Source: Cloacibacterium caeni_C (GTDB lineage Bacteria > Bacteroidota > Bacteroidia > Flavobacteriales > Weeksellaceae). From it: a stretch of DNA of 64,000 nucleotides. The notes beneath the pieces are model-generated. The model searched no databases and was not told the origin of the DNA. It was given only the letters and a program-made list of their open reading frames with translations. This document shows positions 34,494-43,877 of this stretch, piece by piece. The position numbers were made by a program, and so were the translations under genes. The DNA lies in assembly GCA_002422665.1 (NCBI GenBank), contig DITA01000047.1, forward strand, positions 10,461 through 74,460, in the 5' to 3' direction. The first letter of the stretch is position 1. Every line of letters begins with the position of its first letter.

Positions 34494-34568
34494 TATAACT
34501 GAATTATAAAACTTGAAATAAAATAAGAAACTGCTGTAATCTTGTAACCCAAAAAGCTAATAACCAAA

Positions 34569-34576
34569 TACTTTTG
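34569..34576 (+). promoter_or_regulatory. -7 box of the AsmA-like gene, start-proximal
   Basis: TACTTTTG ends 4 nt before the ATG at 34581, predicting a leaderless transcript. Confidence 0.55.
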
Positions 34577-34580
34577 CTCT

Positions 34581-36698
34581 ATGAAGAGAGCTTTACGAAT
34601 TCTATTTTCCGTTATTTTTGGGTTTGCTGTGCTTTTGGTTTCGGCAAATCTGTATTTCCATTATTGGTTGCAGCATCATTTGCCTCAGTACATCGAAAAT
34701 AAATCTCCGTATCATATTCATTATCAGGATTTAAACATAGAATTTATAAGCGGAAATATTTCTGCTAGTAAAGTTAAAATTACTCCAAAACATATAAATA
34801 ATCGAAAACTTTTACAGCTTAACGGAACTGTAGATTCTCTTTTTATTTCAAATCTTGGGATTTATGATGCTATTTTAAATAAGAAAATTAATGCTAAATA
34901 TGTAAAACTTTTTCGTCCAAATCTTCAGATTGTTCTACCTGAAAATCAACAAGGTGATAAGAAAAATAAGCGACCTTTAATTTCTAAAAATTTGATGATT
35001 GAAGACGGCAATATTGAAATCTTAAGATTTGATAAAAGTAAATTTTTGTCGATTGAAAATTTAAGTTTAAATATTGAAAATCTGAAACTTACAGAGAAAG
35101 ATGTTACCCGTAAATTGCCAATTGTTTTTGACCAATATTCTATAAAAAGTAAAGCTTTTCATTTTTATCCAGACGAAGTGTATCACATTTCTGCCACCGA
35201 AATTAATACAGAAAATGGACAAATGTCTGTTACAGATTTTTCAATGAAACCTTGGATGAGTTTTTCTGAATTTTCAAGAAAATTTCCTAGAAAATCACTT
35301 TTGGATATTTATTCTCAAAAAATGAATTTCAAAGATATTGTACTGAAGAAGAACAAGATTAGTTTGTCTGAAGTTCGGTTTTCTGAGCCTAATTTAACGG
35401 TGTATTCTTCTGAAAATCAGTATAAAAACAAATATAAGCCTTTTACTTATATTGTTGAATTACAAAATGTTTTCTTTGATAATGGAAAAGCAAAAATTAT
35501 CAAAAACGGACAAAATAAGTTTTCCGTAGACAATGTGAATGCTCATTTTGAACAATTGGTTTTAGATGAAAAAAACACCAAAAATGAATTGCCTTTTCGA
35601 TATGACAATTACCAAATTTCGGGAAGAAATATTTTTTTAGATGCTGGAAAATTCTATCAGTTGTTCATTAAGAATGCTGATTTTCAGAAAAATTCAATGG
35701 ATTTAAGAGGATTGCATTTACAACCTAAGTTTACTAAAACCCAGTTTACTTCCAAAATTTCTACCGAAAAAGATTGGTATAATGTAAAAATTGCACAAAC
35801 GAGAATTACTGATTTTCATTGGAAATTAAAAGATAGCCAACCAATAATAATTGTTGGTAATGTATTGATTAACAATTTACAAGCTCAAATTTACAGAAGT
35901 AAAAGTCCTAAAGATGATCTAACTAGAAAAAAACTTTACAGTGAATTGCTCCGTTCCATAAATTTTCCTCTTCTAGTGAAAAATTTGAATATTAGAAATT
36001 CAAATTTGGTTTATGAAGAGGATTTACCGAATGGAAATAAACCTGGGAAACTGACTTTCAGCCAATTTAATTTAAATGCACAAAATCTCAATTCAAATAA
36101 AGGTTTCAAAAATACGGTTGTTCCGATTAAAATTCATACCCAATTTATGAATGTAGCGCCTATGAAAGTAAACTGGAGTTTTGATACGGCAAATCTTCAG
36201 GATGACTTTTCGATTTCAGGGCAAATTAATGATTTACCAGCCGAAAGTATTAACGCTTTTGTTACGCCCTATTCTCATAAAAAAGTAGAAGGAAATATTC
36301 ACGAAGTGCGATTTAATTTCAAAGGAAATAGAAATGAAATTTCTGGAAATTACACGATGAAACATGAAAATGTGAAAGTGAAAGTTTTAGATGAAAAAAC
36401 TAAAAAAGAGAAGAAAGTATTGAGTGCCGTTACAAATTTAATCGTCCGAACCAATTCTAAATCCGAAACTGAAAATGTAGTAGTTCACACCACTAGAAAT
36501 CCTACGAAATCATTTTTTAATTTACTTTGGAAAGGAGTAGAAGAAGGTTTAAAGAAAACTTTGGTGGGTAAAAATGTAGAAAAAACGGAGAAAACGGTAA
36601 AACAGGTAAAGCAAAAGTTAGGTTTGCAAGATTCTGTAAATCAAAAAGAAAAGCCTAAAAAAGAAAAAGGATTTTTTAAAAATTTATTCAAAAAATAA
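34581..36698 (+). CDS. Large AsmA-like (DUF748-type) envelope protein
   Basis: The 705-residue protein has one N-terminal membrane helix (ILFSVIFGFAVLLVSANLYF, about residues 7-26). A long periplasmic region of repeated beta-strand patterns follows (for example IHYQDLNIEFISGNISASKV), and the C-terminus is very Lys-rich. The architecture resembles AsmA/DUF748 proteins involved in lipid transport or envelope homeostasis. That assignment is by overall pattern, not by a diagnostic motif. It is monocistronic and ends at a perfect hairpin. Confidence 0.6.
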   Translation: MKRALRILFSVIFGFAVLLVSANLYFHYWLQHHLPQYIENKSPYHIHYQDLNIEFISGNISASKVKITPKHINNRKLLQLNGTVDSLFISNLGIYDAILNKKINAKYVKLFRPNLQIVLPENQQGDKKNKRPLISKNLMIEDGNIEILRFDKSKFLSIENLSLNIENLKLTEKDVTRKLPIVFDQYSIKSKAFHFYPDEVYHISATEINTENGQMSVTDFSMKPWMSFSEFSRKFPRKSLLDIYSQKMNFKDIVLKKNKISLSEVRFSEPNLTVYSSENQYKNKYKPFTYIVELQNVFFDNGKAKIIKNGQNKFSVDNVNAHFEQLVLDEKNTKNELPFRYDNYQISGRNIFLDAGKFYQLFIKNADFQKNSMDLRGLHLQPKFTKTQFTSKISTEKDWYNVKIAQTRITDFHWKLKDSQPIIIVGNVLINNLQAQIYRSKSPKDDLTRKKLYSELLRSINFPLLVKNLNIRNSNLVYEEDLPNGNKPGKLTFSQFNLNAQNLNSNKGFKNTVVPIKIHTQFMNVAPMKVNWSFDTANLQDDFSISGQINDLPAESINAFVTPYSHKKVEGNIHEVRFNFKGNRNEISGNYTMKHENVKVKVLDEKTKKEKKVLSAVTNLIVRTNSKSETENVVVHTTRNPTKSFFNLLWKGVEEGLKKTLVGKNVEKTEKTVKQVKQKLGLQDSVNQKEKPKKEKGFFKNLFKK

Positions 36699-36721
36699 AC
36701 CGCAGAAATTTCTGCGGTTTG
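36698..36721. terminator. Bidirectional terminator, AsmA-like gene / S9 peptidase
   Basis: A 24-bp perfect palindrome with 12-bp arms AAACCGCAGAAA and TTTCTGCGGTTT lies between convergent genes, overlapping the AsmA-like stop codon. Confidence 0.8.
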
Positions 36722-36741
36722 ATTTTATGGTAGATTAGAAA

Positions 36742-38856
36742 TTATTTTTTCAATTCTTTAATTCCCATTTCATAGAGTGCAAAACTCATCAAATCTGTGT
36801 TTTCGCCGATGACTTGGTCTGTACTTCTACCAGCTCCATGTCCTGCATTTACTTCAATTCTGATTAAAGCAGGGTTGTTACAACTTTGTTTTTCTTGTAA
36901 TTCTGCTCCGAATTTAAAAGAGTGCGCCGGAACTACTCTGTCATCATGATCGCTCGTAATAATCATCGTAGAAGGATAACAAACGCCTTTTCTCACATTG
37001 TGAACTGGTGAGTATGATTTCAAATATTCGAACATTTCTTTTGAATCTTCCGCTGTTCCGTAATCGAAAGACCAACCAGCTCCTGCAGTAAATTTATTGT
37101 ATCTCAACATATCAAGAACACCAACTCCAGGAAAAGCTACTTTCGCTAAATCAGGTCTCATCGTCATGGTTGCGCCCACTAATAAACCACCGTTTGAACG
37201 ACCAGAAAGTGCCATAAATTCTGGCGAAGTGTAACCGTTTTTCTGTAAATATTCACCTGCAGCTATAAAATCTTCAAAAACATTTTTCTTTTGCATTTGT
37301 GTTCCAGCTACGTGCCATTTTTTACCATATTCACCGCCTCCTCTAAGATTCGGAACGGCATAAATTCCGCCGTTTTCCATCCAGATTGCATTCACTACTG
37401 AGAAATTTGGGGTTACAGAAATATTGAAACCGCCGTAACCATATAAAATAGTTGGATTTTTGCCGTTTAGTTTAATTCCTTTTTTGTAAGAAATCATCAT
37501 GGGCACTTTTGTTCCATCTTTTGAAGTGAAAAATACTTGCTCAGAAACATAATCTTCAGGATTGAATTTTACATTTGGTTTTTGGTAAATTTCAGAAGTT
37601 CCGTTTTCTACATTGAATTTATAAGTAGTTCCCGGCGTGATATAATTGCTGAAAGAGTAATACAATTCTTTTACAGTTTCTTTGCCGCCAATATTAGAAG
37701 CAGTTCCAATTCCAGGAAGAGTGATTTCTCTGATTAATTTACCGTTATAATCGAACTGTTTCATGTAAGAGACAGCATCTTTCATGTATTTAGCGAAGAT
37801 ATAACCACCACCAGTCGAAGCGCTTAACACGTTTTCGGTTTCTGGGATAACGTCTGTCCAAACAGAAGGATTTTTAATGTCAAATTTCTGCAATTTCATG
37901 TTTGGAGCATTTTTATCGGTCATGATGTAGATAAAATCTCCTTTGGTGTCTAAAACATCCGTATTGTAATCATATCCTTTTTGAATCGCAATCCATTCGG
38001 TGTTATTTTTAAGGTCTTTCACGTACAATTCATTTCCGTTGGTTGCAGTTGCAGCACTTAGAATCAAGAATCTTTCGTCATCTGAAACTCCAATGTTCAT
38101 GTATCTGCGTTTGAAATTATCATCGCCGATGATATGTTTGTCTTCGGATTGCTTGGTTCCTAATTTATGGAAATAAACTTTGTGCATATCTGTTTTTACA
38201 GAAAGCTCAGAGCCTTGTACTTTTCCGTAAGTAGAGTAGAAGAAACCTTCGTCTCCCAACCAAGAAGCGCCAGAAAATTTAACATCGGTAATGGTTTCGT
38301 CTATTTTTTCTTTGGTAATAGCATTGATGATGACAATCTTTTGCCAATCACTTCCTCCTTCAGAAATATTGTAGGCAGCAAGCGTTCCTTTTTTGTTAAA
38401 AGACAAGCCAGACATAGAAGTAGTTCCTTTTTCTGAAAATTTATTTGGGTCAAGGAAAACTTCGGTGTTGCCATTTTTATCCGTTCTGTAGAGTACAGAT
38501 TGTGCTTGTAAACCGTCATTTTTGTAGAAATACGTGTAGTCTCCTTCTTTAAATGGAGCAGAAATTTTCTCGTAGTTCCAAATGTTTTTTAACTGTGCAC
38601 GAATTTCTTCACGAAACGGAATTTGATTAAGATAATTTTGTGTAAAAGCCACTTCACGCTGAACCCAATCTTTAGTATCTTCAGCGCGATCGTCTTCTAA
38701 CCAACGATAAGGATCTGCTACTTTAGTTCCAAAATATTCGTCCGTATGTTCTACTTTTTTGGTTTCAGGATAGTTCAATGAATTTTTCATAACTTGTGAT
38801 GAGCACGAGGCAAGAAACAAACTTGCTAATGCCATAGTGAATGTATTGATTTTCAT
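36742..38856 (-). CDS. Prolyl oligopeptidase family serine peptidase (S9A), lipoprotein
   Basis: The 704-residue enzyme has a lipoprotein signal (MALASLFLASCSSQ), an N-terminal beta-propeller (about residues 30-430) and a C-terminal alpha/beta hydrolase domain. The nucleophile Ser is in ALSGRSNGGLL, the Asp in SDHDDRVVP and the His in NAGHGAGRS. PYRWLEDDRAEDTKDWV at the N-terminus is typical of prolyl oligopeptidases. It probably cleaves proline-containing peptides at the cell surface or in the periplasm. Confidence 0.94.
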   Translation of the reverse strand: MKINTFTMALASLFLASCSSQVMKNSLNYPETKKVEHTDEYFGTKVADPYRWLEDDRAEDTKDWVQREVAFTQNYLNQIPFREEIRAQLKNIWNYEKISAPFKEGDYTYFYKNDGLQAQSVLYRTDKNGNTEVFLDPNKFSEKGTTSMSGLSFNKKGTLAAYNISEGGSDWQKIVIINAITKEKIDETITDVKFSGASWLGDEGFFYSTYGKVQGSELSVKTDMHKVYFHKLGTKQSEDKHIIGDDNFKRRYMNIGVSDDERFLILSAATATNGNELYVKDLKNNTEWIAIQKGYDYNTDVLDTKGDFIYIMTDKNAPNMKLQKFDIKNPSVWTDVIPETENVLSASTGGGYIFAKYMKDAVSYMKQFDYNGKLIREITLPGIGTASNIGGKETVKELYYSFSNYITPGTTYKFNVENGTSEIYQKPNVKFNPEDYVSEQVFFTSKDGTKVPMMISYKKGIKLNGKNPTILYGYGGFNISVTPNFSVVNAIWMENGGIYAVPNLRGGGEYGKKWHVAGTQMQKKNVFEDFIAAGEYLQKNGYTSPEFMALSGRSNGGLLVGATMTMRPDLAKVAFPGVGVLDMLRYNKFTAGAGWSFDYGTAEDSKEMFEYLKSYSPVHNVRKGVCYPSTMIITSDHDDRVVPAHSFKFGAELQEKQSCNNPALIRIEVNAGHGAGRSTDQVIGENTDLMSFALYEMGIKELKK

Positions 38857-38872
38857 TTGTTGAGAATTTTCT

Positions 38873-38880
38873 CAAAAATA
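38873..38880 (-). promoter_or_regulatory. -7 box of the S9 peptidase gene
   Basis: The minus strand reads TATTTTTG, ending 16 nt before the ATG at 38856. Confidence 0.45.
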
Positions 38881-38888
38881 AATAAAAA

Positions 38889-38909
38889 AACCGAAGAAGT
38901 TCTTCGGTT
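38889..38909 (-). terminator. Terminator after the T9SS cargo gene
   Basis: The stem AACCGAAGAA / TTCTTCGGTT is followed by a T-run on the minus strand, just after the stop codon at 38919. The same stem terminates secA. Confidence 0.75.
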
Positions 38910-38918
38910 GGTGTGGAA

Positions 38919-40094
38919 TTATTTTTTTTCGACTTTAAAGTTCTTAAAACCTTTATCATTTTTTATGACTAAGTAGTAAATTCCTTTAGGATAAGAGGTT
39001 ATGATGATTTTATCAGTATTAGGAATACTTTGCAAAACTTTTCCAGATGAGTCCATTAAGGTTAAGTGATATTTTTCTGAGGTTTTGCTCTGTACATACA
39101 CAAAATCACTACTTGGATTAGGGTAAATATTTACCGAAAGTTCTGGTTTCATAATGTCATCTGTGGCTAATCCTGAAGATGTAGCCAACCAAATTACAGA
39201 ATTAATTAAAAGAGGTCTATGATTTCCTGAAGCATCTGCAAAATACCCGTCATATAAATTATCTCCAGTGTCTCCAGTTCCATCATCAGGAACGGAACTG
39301 TCTCCTAATGCGCAAACTTTTCCAGCTCCGTAAGTTGCAGTAGCAAACATTACATTGGTAGTTCCTGTGGTTGAAGCCCCTGTTTTAAAAACCAAACCTT
39401 GAACGGAAGGATTAGCGGTTTTATTAAGCGTCATACTTGCACCCGCAGAAAACTGCATAGCACTAGGAGTTCCAGCGCTTCCATTTAAAATAGTATTAGA
39501 AGGAATATTTGCAAAATTAGTAGTAGTTTGTGAAAAACTTACTACATCAAAGGTAATCCCGAAAGGATTGGCAACTACAGAATTGGTAGAAACTAAATCG
39601 TTCCAAATAGCTGGAGAATCCCAACCGTCACCATTTCTATCGCTATTGTCATGGTCGGCAATCATATAAAGTCCGCCTCCGTTTTTCACGAAATTAATAA
39701 TAGCGTCTTTTTCTGCCATCGTAAATTGGCTATTTGGCTCGGTAACGATAAATACTTTGTATTTACTTAAGTCTTGTACATTGTTAGCATCATTATAAGT
39801 GATTTTTCCAGAAATAGGTAATGTTTCTACGTAATATCCTTGTTTAACTAAATCAATTGCCCATGCACTTATTCCTCCGTTCCAATAAGTTTCTGAGGTA
39901 GAAGCGGTAATTCCGCTTTGTGCGGGAGTAGGAATTCTTTGTGGATTAGATTCTCCACCAGATTTAGAATCTGCATCAATTACCCAATCTGCATTTCCTG
40001 CCATTTCGGCTTTTGTAGCATCAAATAAAATTTTGATTTGGGCATTAGTTGATAAAAATACAATTAAGGTAAAAACGGATAATATTTTTTTCAT
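38919..40094 (-). CDS. Secreted protein with type A T9SS sorting domain
   Basis: The 391-residue protein has a signal peptide (MKKILSVFTLIVFLSTNAQ). A 290-residue domain follows, with ILFDATKAEMAGNADWVID and a Rossmann-like KVFIVTEPNSQFTMAEKDAI, resembling the DUF4350/glutamine-amidotransferase-like fold. The C-terminal 75 residues form a type A sorting tail (VNIYPNPSSDFVYVQS, SGKVLQS, YPKGIYYLVI). It should be exported by the type IX secretion system, whose genes are not in this window. I chose the ATG at 40094; an upstream start would put 27 residues before the signal peptide. Confidence 0.85.
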   Translation of the reverse strand: MKKILSVFTLIVFLSTNAQIKILFDATKAEMAGNADWVIDADSKSGGESNPQRIPTPAQSGITASTSETYWNGGISAWAIDLVKQGYYVETLPISGKITYNDANNVQDLSKYKVFIVTEPNSQFTMAEKDAIINFVKNGGGLYMIADHDNSDRNGDGWDSPAIWNDLVSTNSVVANPFGITFDVVSFSQTTTNFANIPSNTILNGSAGTPSAMQFSAGASMTLNKTANPSVQGLVFKTGASTTGTTNVMFATATYGAGKVCALGDSSVPDDGTGDTGDNLYDGYFADASGNHRPLLINSVIWLATSSGLATDDIMKPELSVNIYPNPSSDFVYVQSKTSEKYHLTLMDSSGKVLQSIPNTDKIIITSYPKGIYYLVIKNDKGFKNFKVEKK

Positions 40095-40180
40095 AAATAA
40101 ACTTGCTATAAAAAGGGAAGCGAAGTTAAAGATTTTCACCACAATAGCAAATATTTTTTTAATGAAATATAACATGAAAA

Positions 40181-40203
40181 AACCTCAGCGAAAAGCTGAG
40201 GTT
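40181..40203 (-). terminator. Terminator after rpmA
   Basis: A 9-bp stem (AACCTCAGC / GCTGAGGTT) is followed by a T-run on the minus strand, 24 bp after the rpmA stop codon. Confidence 0.8.
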
Positions 40204-40226
40204 TCTAAATTTTTATAACGCTTAAA

Positions 40227-40484
40227 TTATGCGTTTGGTTCTACAGATACAAAAGATCTGTTGTTTGCTTTCTTAGTAAAAACTACTTTACCGTCTACTA
40301 ATGCATGCAAAGTGTGGTCTTTACCCATTCCCACGTTTTCACCTGGGTGGTGTTGTGTACCTCTTTGTCTTACAATAATATTACCAGCAATAGCGCTTTG
40401 TCCACCGAAAATCTTCACACCTAATCTTTTAGAGTGAGATTCTCTACCGTTTTTGGAACTACCAACTCCTTTCTTGTGTGCCAT
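40227..40484 (-). CDS. rpmA: 50S ribosomal protein L27
   Basis: L27 reaches the peptidyl-transferase centre of the large subunit. The 85-residue sequence starts MAHKKGVGSSKNGRESHSKR, and GGQSAIAGNIIVRQRGT and VGMGKDHTLHAL are standard. It lies 29 bp after rplU, the universal L21-L27 pair. Confidence 0.98.
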   Translation of the reverse strand: MAHKKGVGSSKNGRESHSKRLGVKIFGGQSAIAGNIIVRQRGTQHHPGENVGMGKDHTLHALVDGKVVFTKKANNRSFVSVEPNA

Positions 40485-40513
40485 TTTATTTTAAGGTTTT
40501 TTGGTTTTTAAAA

Positions 40514-40942
40514 TTAATCTTCAGTGTCTTTTTTTGCAGTTTTTTTAGCAGCTGGTTTCTTAGCTGGTTTTTCTTCTGCTACTACTTCTTCAGTTGTTTC
40601 TTTTTTGGTAGCTTTTTTAGCTTTTGGAGCATCTGCACCACCAATTGATACAATTTGAATTTGAGTTAATTGTTGTCTGTGACCATTTTTCACTTTGTAA
40701 CCTTTTCTTCTTTTCTTTTTGAAAACGATTACTTTATCTGCTTGTACATGGTCTAGGATTTCTGCTTGTACAGAAACACCTTCTACAGCTGGGGCACCTA
40801 CAGTGATTGCTCCGTCAATAGTAAGAAGAACTTTGTCAAAAGAAACGTTGTCTCCTTTTTCTCCTTTTAAACGGTTTACAAACAACTTTTGGTTTTGCTC
40901 AACTTTGTATTGAAGCCCTGCTATCTCTACGATTGCTAACAT
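40514..40942 (-). CDS. rplU: 50S ribosomal protein L21 with basic tail
   Basis: L21 binds 23S rRNA. The first 100 residues are a normal L21 (MLAIVEIAGLQYKVEQNQKL, KRRKGYKVKNGHRQQLTQI). About 40 further residues form a Lys/Ala/Glu-rich low-complexity tail (KKATKKETTEEVVAEEKPAK), a frequent extension in this phylum. The total is 142 residues against about 103 in E. coli. A TACTTTTG box lies about 30 nt upstream. Confidence 0.97.
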   Translation of the reverse strand: MLAIVEIAGLQYKVEQNQKLFVNRLKGEKGDNVSFDKVLLTIDGAITVGAPAVEGVSVQAEILDHVQADKVIVFKKKRRKGYKVKNGHRQQLTQIQIVSIGGADAPKAKKATKKETTEEVVAEEKPAKKPAAKKTAKKDTED

Positions 40943-40973
40943 TGTTTATAATTTTTTTAGTTAATTCAGGGTG

Positions 40974-40981
40974 CAAAAGTA
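40974..40981 (-). promoter_or_regulatory. -7 box of the rplU-rpmA operon
   Basis: The minus strand reads TACTTTTG, ending 31 nt before the rplU ATG. It is divergent from the acyltransferase promoter 60 bp away. Confidence 0.5.
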
Positions 40982-41041
40982 AGAAATATTTTTGAGTTAT
41001 CCACAATAATGCTAAAATTTTTTATTTGAACTGAAAATCTG

Positions 41042-41049
41042 TACTTTTG
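41042..41049 (+). promoter_or_regulatory. -7 box of the acyltransferase gene
   Basis: TACTTTTG matches TAnnTTTG and ends 19 nt before the ATG at 41069. Confidence 0.5.
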
Positions 41050-41068
41050 AAATTACTTAATAAACTTT

Positions 41069-42181
41069 ATGAAACGAGACCTCTACATTGATTTTGCCAA
41101 AGGCTTGGCTACTCTTTCCATTATTTTTATTCATACTGCTTTTTGGAGTGGTCAACTTTATCTTCCTTCGGAAGTGAGAACGCTGAGTTTACTCATAGAT
41201 GTTCCTGTGTTTTTTGCTTTAAGTGGCTTAACTTCTGGGAATAATGTAGAGAAAACCTTGTACAGATTGCTGAAACTTCAAGTCACCTATATGATTTTCG
41301 TGACGTTCTTGTTTTTCTTGGATGGATTTATGAAACTCGGAATCTTTAATATTTTTGGAGCAGAAGGAATGCAATCTTATTACACCGTTTTCGGAACTAA
41401 ATATGGTGTGCCAAATTTAGATTCAGCATTTAATTGGGATATGCTCGGCAATTGGTGGCTTCACAGTTATAGCAATTGTGATAGTTTTCCTGTAGTGATG
41501 GGAAGTTTCTGGTATCTTAAAGTCTATTACATCGTAACTGTTTTTGGAGTTTTAGCTTTGAAATTTTTCCCAAAACACATCAAATGGTTAATAGGAGTTT
41601 GTTTAGCGCTCACGATTTATTTCAATATTGATAATGATGTAATGAAAAACTTTGCACCATATTATCCGAGCGGACAAGTTGGTTATGTTGCTTTTTATCT
41701 TGCCATTTTCTTAATCGCCACTCAATTAAAAGGAAGAAGAATTAAAAATGTTTTTGTTCCTGTGTTGTATGGATTGGTAGCTTTGAGTTTGGTTTTGGTT
41801 TTTTGGTATTTTGGGAACGAAGTTTTCTATAAATTCAATAAACAAAAGTTTCCGCCAAAAATTCCTTACATCGTTTGGAGTTTACTTTCTTTAGTGACGA
41901 TTTTTGTACTATATAACCGATTGAAAATCACCAAAGACAATTTCATTAACTACATTGGTAAAAACGCCATTTTCTATTATTTTGCGCAAGGAATGAGCTC
42001 TTCAGTAGTGTATTTTTTAATTCCGCCACTCAAAGACAGCATAAATATTTGGGTTTTGATGGTGATTGTATATGTTTTGAATGTGATTTTAGCCATCCTT
42101 TTCGCAGAAGTTTTGAAGAAAATAGACGATTACGGATGGAAAATTTTAGAATTTCTAAGAAAGAAAACTGCCGAGAATTAA
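41069..42181 (+). CDS. Acyltransferase-3 family membrane protein
   Basis: The 370-residue protein has about ten membrane helices. It starts MKRDLYIDFAKGLATLSIIF with the family pattern RDxxxDxxKGxA and a conserved His in IIFIHTAFW. This is the acyltransferase-3/OafA-like family, which O-acylates surface carbohydrates. The substrate is unknown. It ends 28 bp before the miaE ATG, but miaE has its own -7 box. Confidence 0.82.
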   Translation: MKRDLYIDFAKGLATLSIIFIHTAFWSGQLYLPSEVRTLSLLIDVPVFFALSGLTSGNNVEKTLYRLLKLQVTYMIFVTFLFFLDGFMKLGIFNIFGAEGMQSYYTVFGTKYGVPNLDSAFNWDMLGNWWLHSYSNCDSFPVVMGSFWYLKVYYIVTVFGVLALKFFPKHIKWLIGVCLALTIYFNIDNDVMKNFAPYYPSGQVGYVAFYLAIFLIATQLKGRRIKNVFVPVLYGLVALSLVLVFWYFGNEVFYKFNKQKFPPKIPYIVWSLLSLVTIFVLYNRLKITKDNFINYIGKNAIFYYFAQGMSSSVVYFLIPPLKDSINIWVLMVIVYVLNVILAILFAEVLKKIDDYGWKILEFLRKKTAEN

Positions 42182-42183
42182 TG

Positions 42184-42191
42184 TAAATTTG
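42184..42191 (+). promoter_or_regulatory. -7 box of miaE
   Basis: TAAATTTG ends 18 nt before the ATG at 42210. It argues against an in-frame TTG at 42189, which lies in the box. Confidence 0.48.
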
Positions 42192-42209
42192 CAAAAAATT
42201 AGAAATAAA

Positions 42210-42788
42210 ATGTTCAAATTAAAATTACCTACAGATCCACGTTGGGCAAATATAGCAGAAGGAAATTTAGAAGAAATCCTTACAGATCACGCTTGGTGCG
42301 AACAAAAAGCTGCCACTAATGCGATTGGTTTAATCACCATGATTCCTGAACATACAGAAATTGTGACCGAACTTTTGGCAATTGCCCAAGAAGAAATGGA
42401 CCATTTCAATCAAGTGCACGAAATCATCAAAAAAAGAGGTTATATTTTAGGAAGAACCAGAAAAGACGATTATGTAAATCAACTTTTTAAATTCATTATT
42501 CAAGGAAGTAGAGAAGATTTAATTATAGACAAAATGCTTTTCGCAGCGATGATTGAAGCGAGAAGTTGTGAGCGTTTTAAAGTTTTGACAGAAAACATAA
42601 AAGACGAAGAACTGAAAGAATTCTACAAAGAGCTCATGATTTCTGAAGCCAATCATTACACCACTTTCATCAGTTTCGCAAGACAATTAGGAGACCCAGA
42701 AAAAGTAAACAAACGCTGGGAAGAATGGTTAGAATATGAAGGAGAAATCATAAAATCTTACGGAAATAAAGAAACCATTCATGGTTAA
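42210..42788 (+). CDS. miaE: tRNA 2-methylthio-N6-isopentenyladenosine hydroxylase
   Basis: MiaE is a non-haem diiron enzyme that hydroxylates the modified adenosine at tRNA position 37. The 192-residue protein shows helical-bundle iron ligands: EEMDHFNQVHEII (ExxH) and ISEANHYTTFI (ExxH), with DHAWCEQKAA in the first helix. The ATG at 42210 gives the usual start MFKLKLPTDPRW. It is followed by a strong terminator. Confidence 0.9.
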   Translation: MFKLKLPTDPRWANIAEGNLEEILTDHAWCEQKAATNAIGLITMIPEHTEIVTELLAIAQEEMDHFNQVHEIIKKRGYILGRTRKDDYVNQLFKFIIQGSREDLIIDKMLFAAMIEARSCERFKVLTENIKDEELKEFYKELMISEANHYTTFISFARQLGDPEKVNKRWEEWLEYEGEIIKSYGNKETIHG

Positions 42789-42793
42789 AAACA

Positions 42794-42824
42794 AAAAAGC
42801 TCATCAAAAATTGATGAGCTTTTT
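42794..42824. terminator. Terminator after miaE
   Basis: A 14-bp perfect stem (AAAAAGCTCATCAA / TTGATGAGCTTTTT) with a 3-nt loop. It can also serve the convergent small gene on the minus strand. Confidence 0.85.
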
Positions 42825-42841
42825 GGTAAAATTAAAAGGGA

Positions 42842-43048
42842 TTAATCTTTGTTGCCACTTCTTGATACAATCGCGATAATTGTAATAAGTGCTACTGCAC
42901 CTATAACCCAATAAAGTGGATTAGTGTACCATTCTTCTGTGGTGGTAGTGGTAGAAGTGGTTACTTCTACTGCTTTTTCTTGTGCAAATGCTAAAAAGCT
43001 TACCAATAATGCAAATAAACTTGCACTCATTTTCTGTAAATTTTTCAT
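42842..43048 (-). CDS. Small exported membrane protein with Thr-rich linker
   Basis: This 68-residue product is not recognised. It has a signal peptide (ASLFALLVSFLAFAQ), a short linker with the run TTSTTTTTEE and then one membrane helix (YWVIGAVALITIIAIVS) with a basic end. A signal peptide plus C-terminal helix suggests a small inner-membrane protein with a brief periplasmic loop. Function unknown; it is transcribed alone. Confidence 0.65.
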   Translation of the reverse strand: MKNLQKMSASLFALLVSFLAFAQEKAVEVTTSTTTTTEEWYTNPLYWVIGAVALITIIAIVSRSGNKD

Positions 43049-43177
43049 AGGTTTTGTGATTTAATAGTTGTTAATATTTTGGTGTGGTAAAAGTAGAATG
43101 AAACATTAAAATTTAGTTTATATTTTTTATCAGAAAGTTTATGAAATTATTATCTTTACTGCGATATTTTTAAGAAA

Positions 43178-43813
43178 GTGAGAATTAAAAAGCCAAAACC
43201 CGAAGACTACTTAAATCTTTTCGTGAAATCTTTCTTGAAAGGACTGATTATCATTGGTCCTATCGCGGCTACTTTGTATCTCATTTTTTTGGTTTTTGAC
43301 ACGATTGATAACATCATTCCGTTTGAAAAATTCTTTCCTTTCCTCAATAGAACTGGCGTTGGTTTTTTGTCTTTGATTCTATTTATTTCTGGAGTAGGTT
43401 ATTTCTTTAACAAATTTGTTTTTGGTAAAGTAGTTTTCGAAAGTTTAGACCATTTTTTAGAAAAAACACCAGGAGTAAAACATATTTATACGCCGACAAA
43501 AGATGTAATGTCTTCATTTGTAGGAGATAAGAAAAAATTTAACACGCCAGTTTGGGTAAAAACCAATGAAAATCCAGAAATATGGAGAATAGGATTTTTG
43601 ACTCAAAAAGAAATGGGCGAAGTTGAAAAACACAATTTCGTGGCGGTGTATTTGCCTCATTCTTACGCTATTTCTGGCTGGGTAATTGTCACCGAAGAAA
43701 AAAATATAAAACCTGTAGTGGGAATGAACGCTGCCGAAGCAATGAAATTTGCCGTTTCTGGTGGAGTAGCAGGTTTCCACAGTGATAAAAACGTTTTCAA
43801 AGCACCGGAATGA
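43178..43813 (+). CDS. DUF502 domain-containing membrane protein
   Basis: The 211-residue protein has two membrane helices (LKGLIIIGPIAATLYLIFLV and VGFLSLILFISGVGYFF). A soluble C-terminal half follows with FLEKTPGVKHIYTPTKDV and PHSYAISGWVIV, matching DUF502, a family of unknown function found next to varied genes. Translation starts at GTG; no upstream ATG is in frame. A near-match -7 sequence (TATCTTTA) lies 20 nt upstream. Confidence 0.85.
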   Translation: MRIKKPKPEDYLNLFVKSFLKGLIIIGPIAATLYLIFLVFDTIDNIIPFEKFFPFLNRTGVGFLSLILFISGVGYFFNKFVFGKVVFESLDHFLEKTPGVKHIYTPTKDVMSSFVGDKKKFNTPVWVKTNENPEIWRIGFLTQKEMGEVEKHNFVAVYLPHSYAISGWVIVTEEKNIKPVVGMNAAEAMKFAVSGGVAGFHSDKNVFKAPE

Positions 43814-43877
43814 GATTTAGGTAAAGACAAAGGTTTAGAAATTTAAAATTTTGTCAAAAAATGGTAGTGTAATTCAC

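Noticed and set aside
38889..38909. The AACCGAAGAA stem, present also at 29739-29762, as a dispersed repeat
   Set aside because: Both copies lie just after stop codons with T-runs and are best explained as terminators.
40095..40175. Upstream start adding 27 residues to the T9SS cargo protein
   Set aside because: It would bury the signal peptide; the ATG at 40094 places it at the N-terminus.
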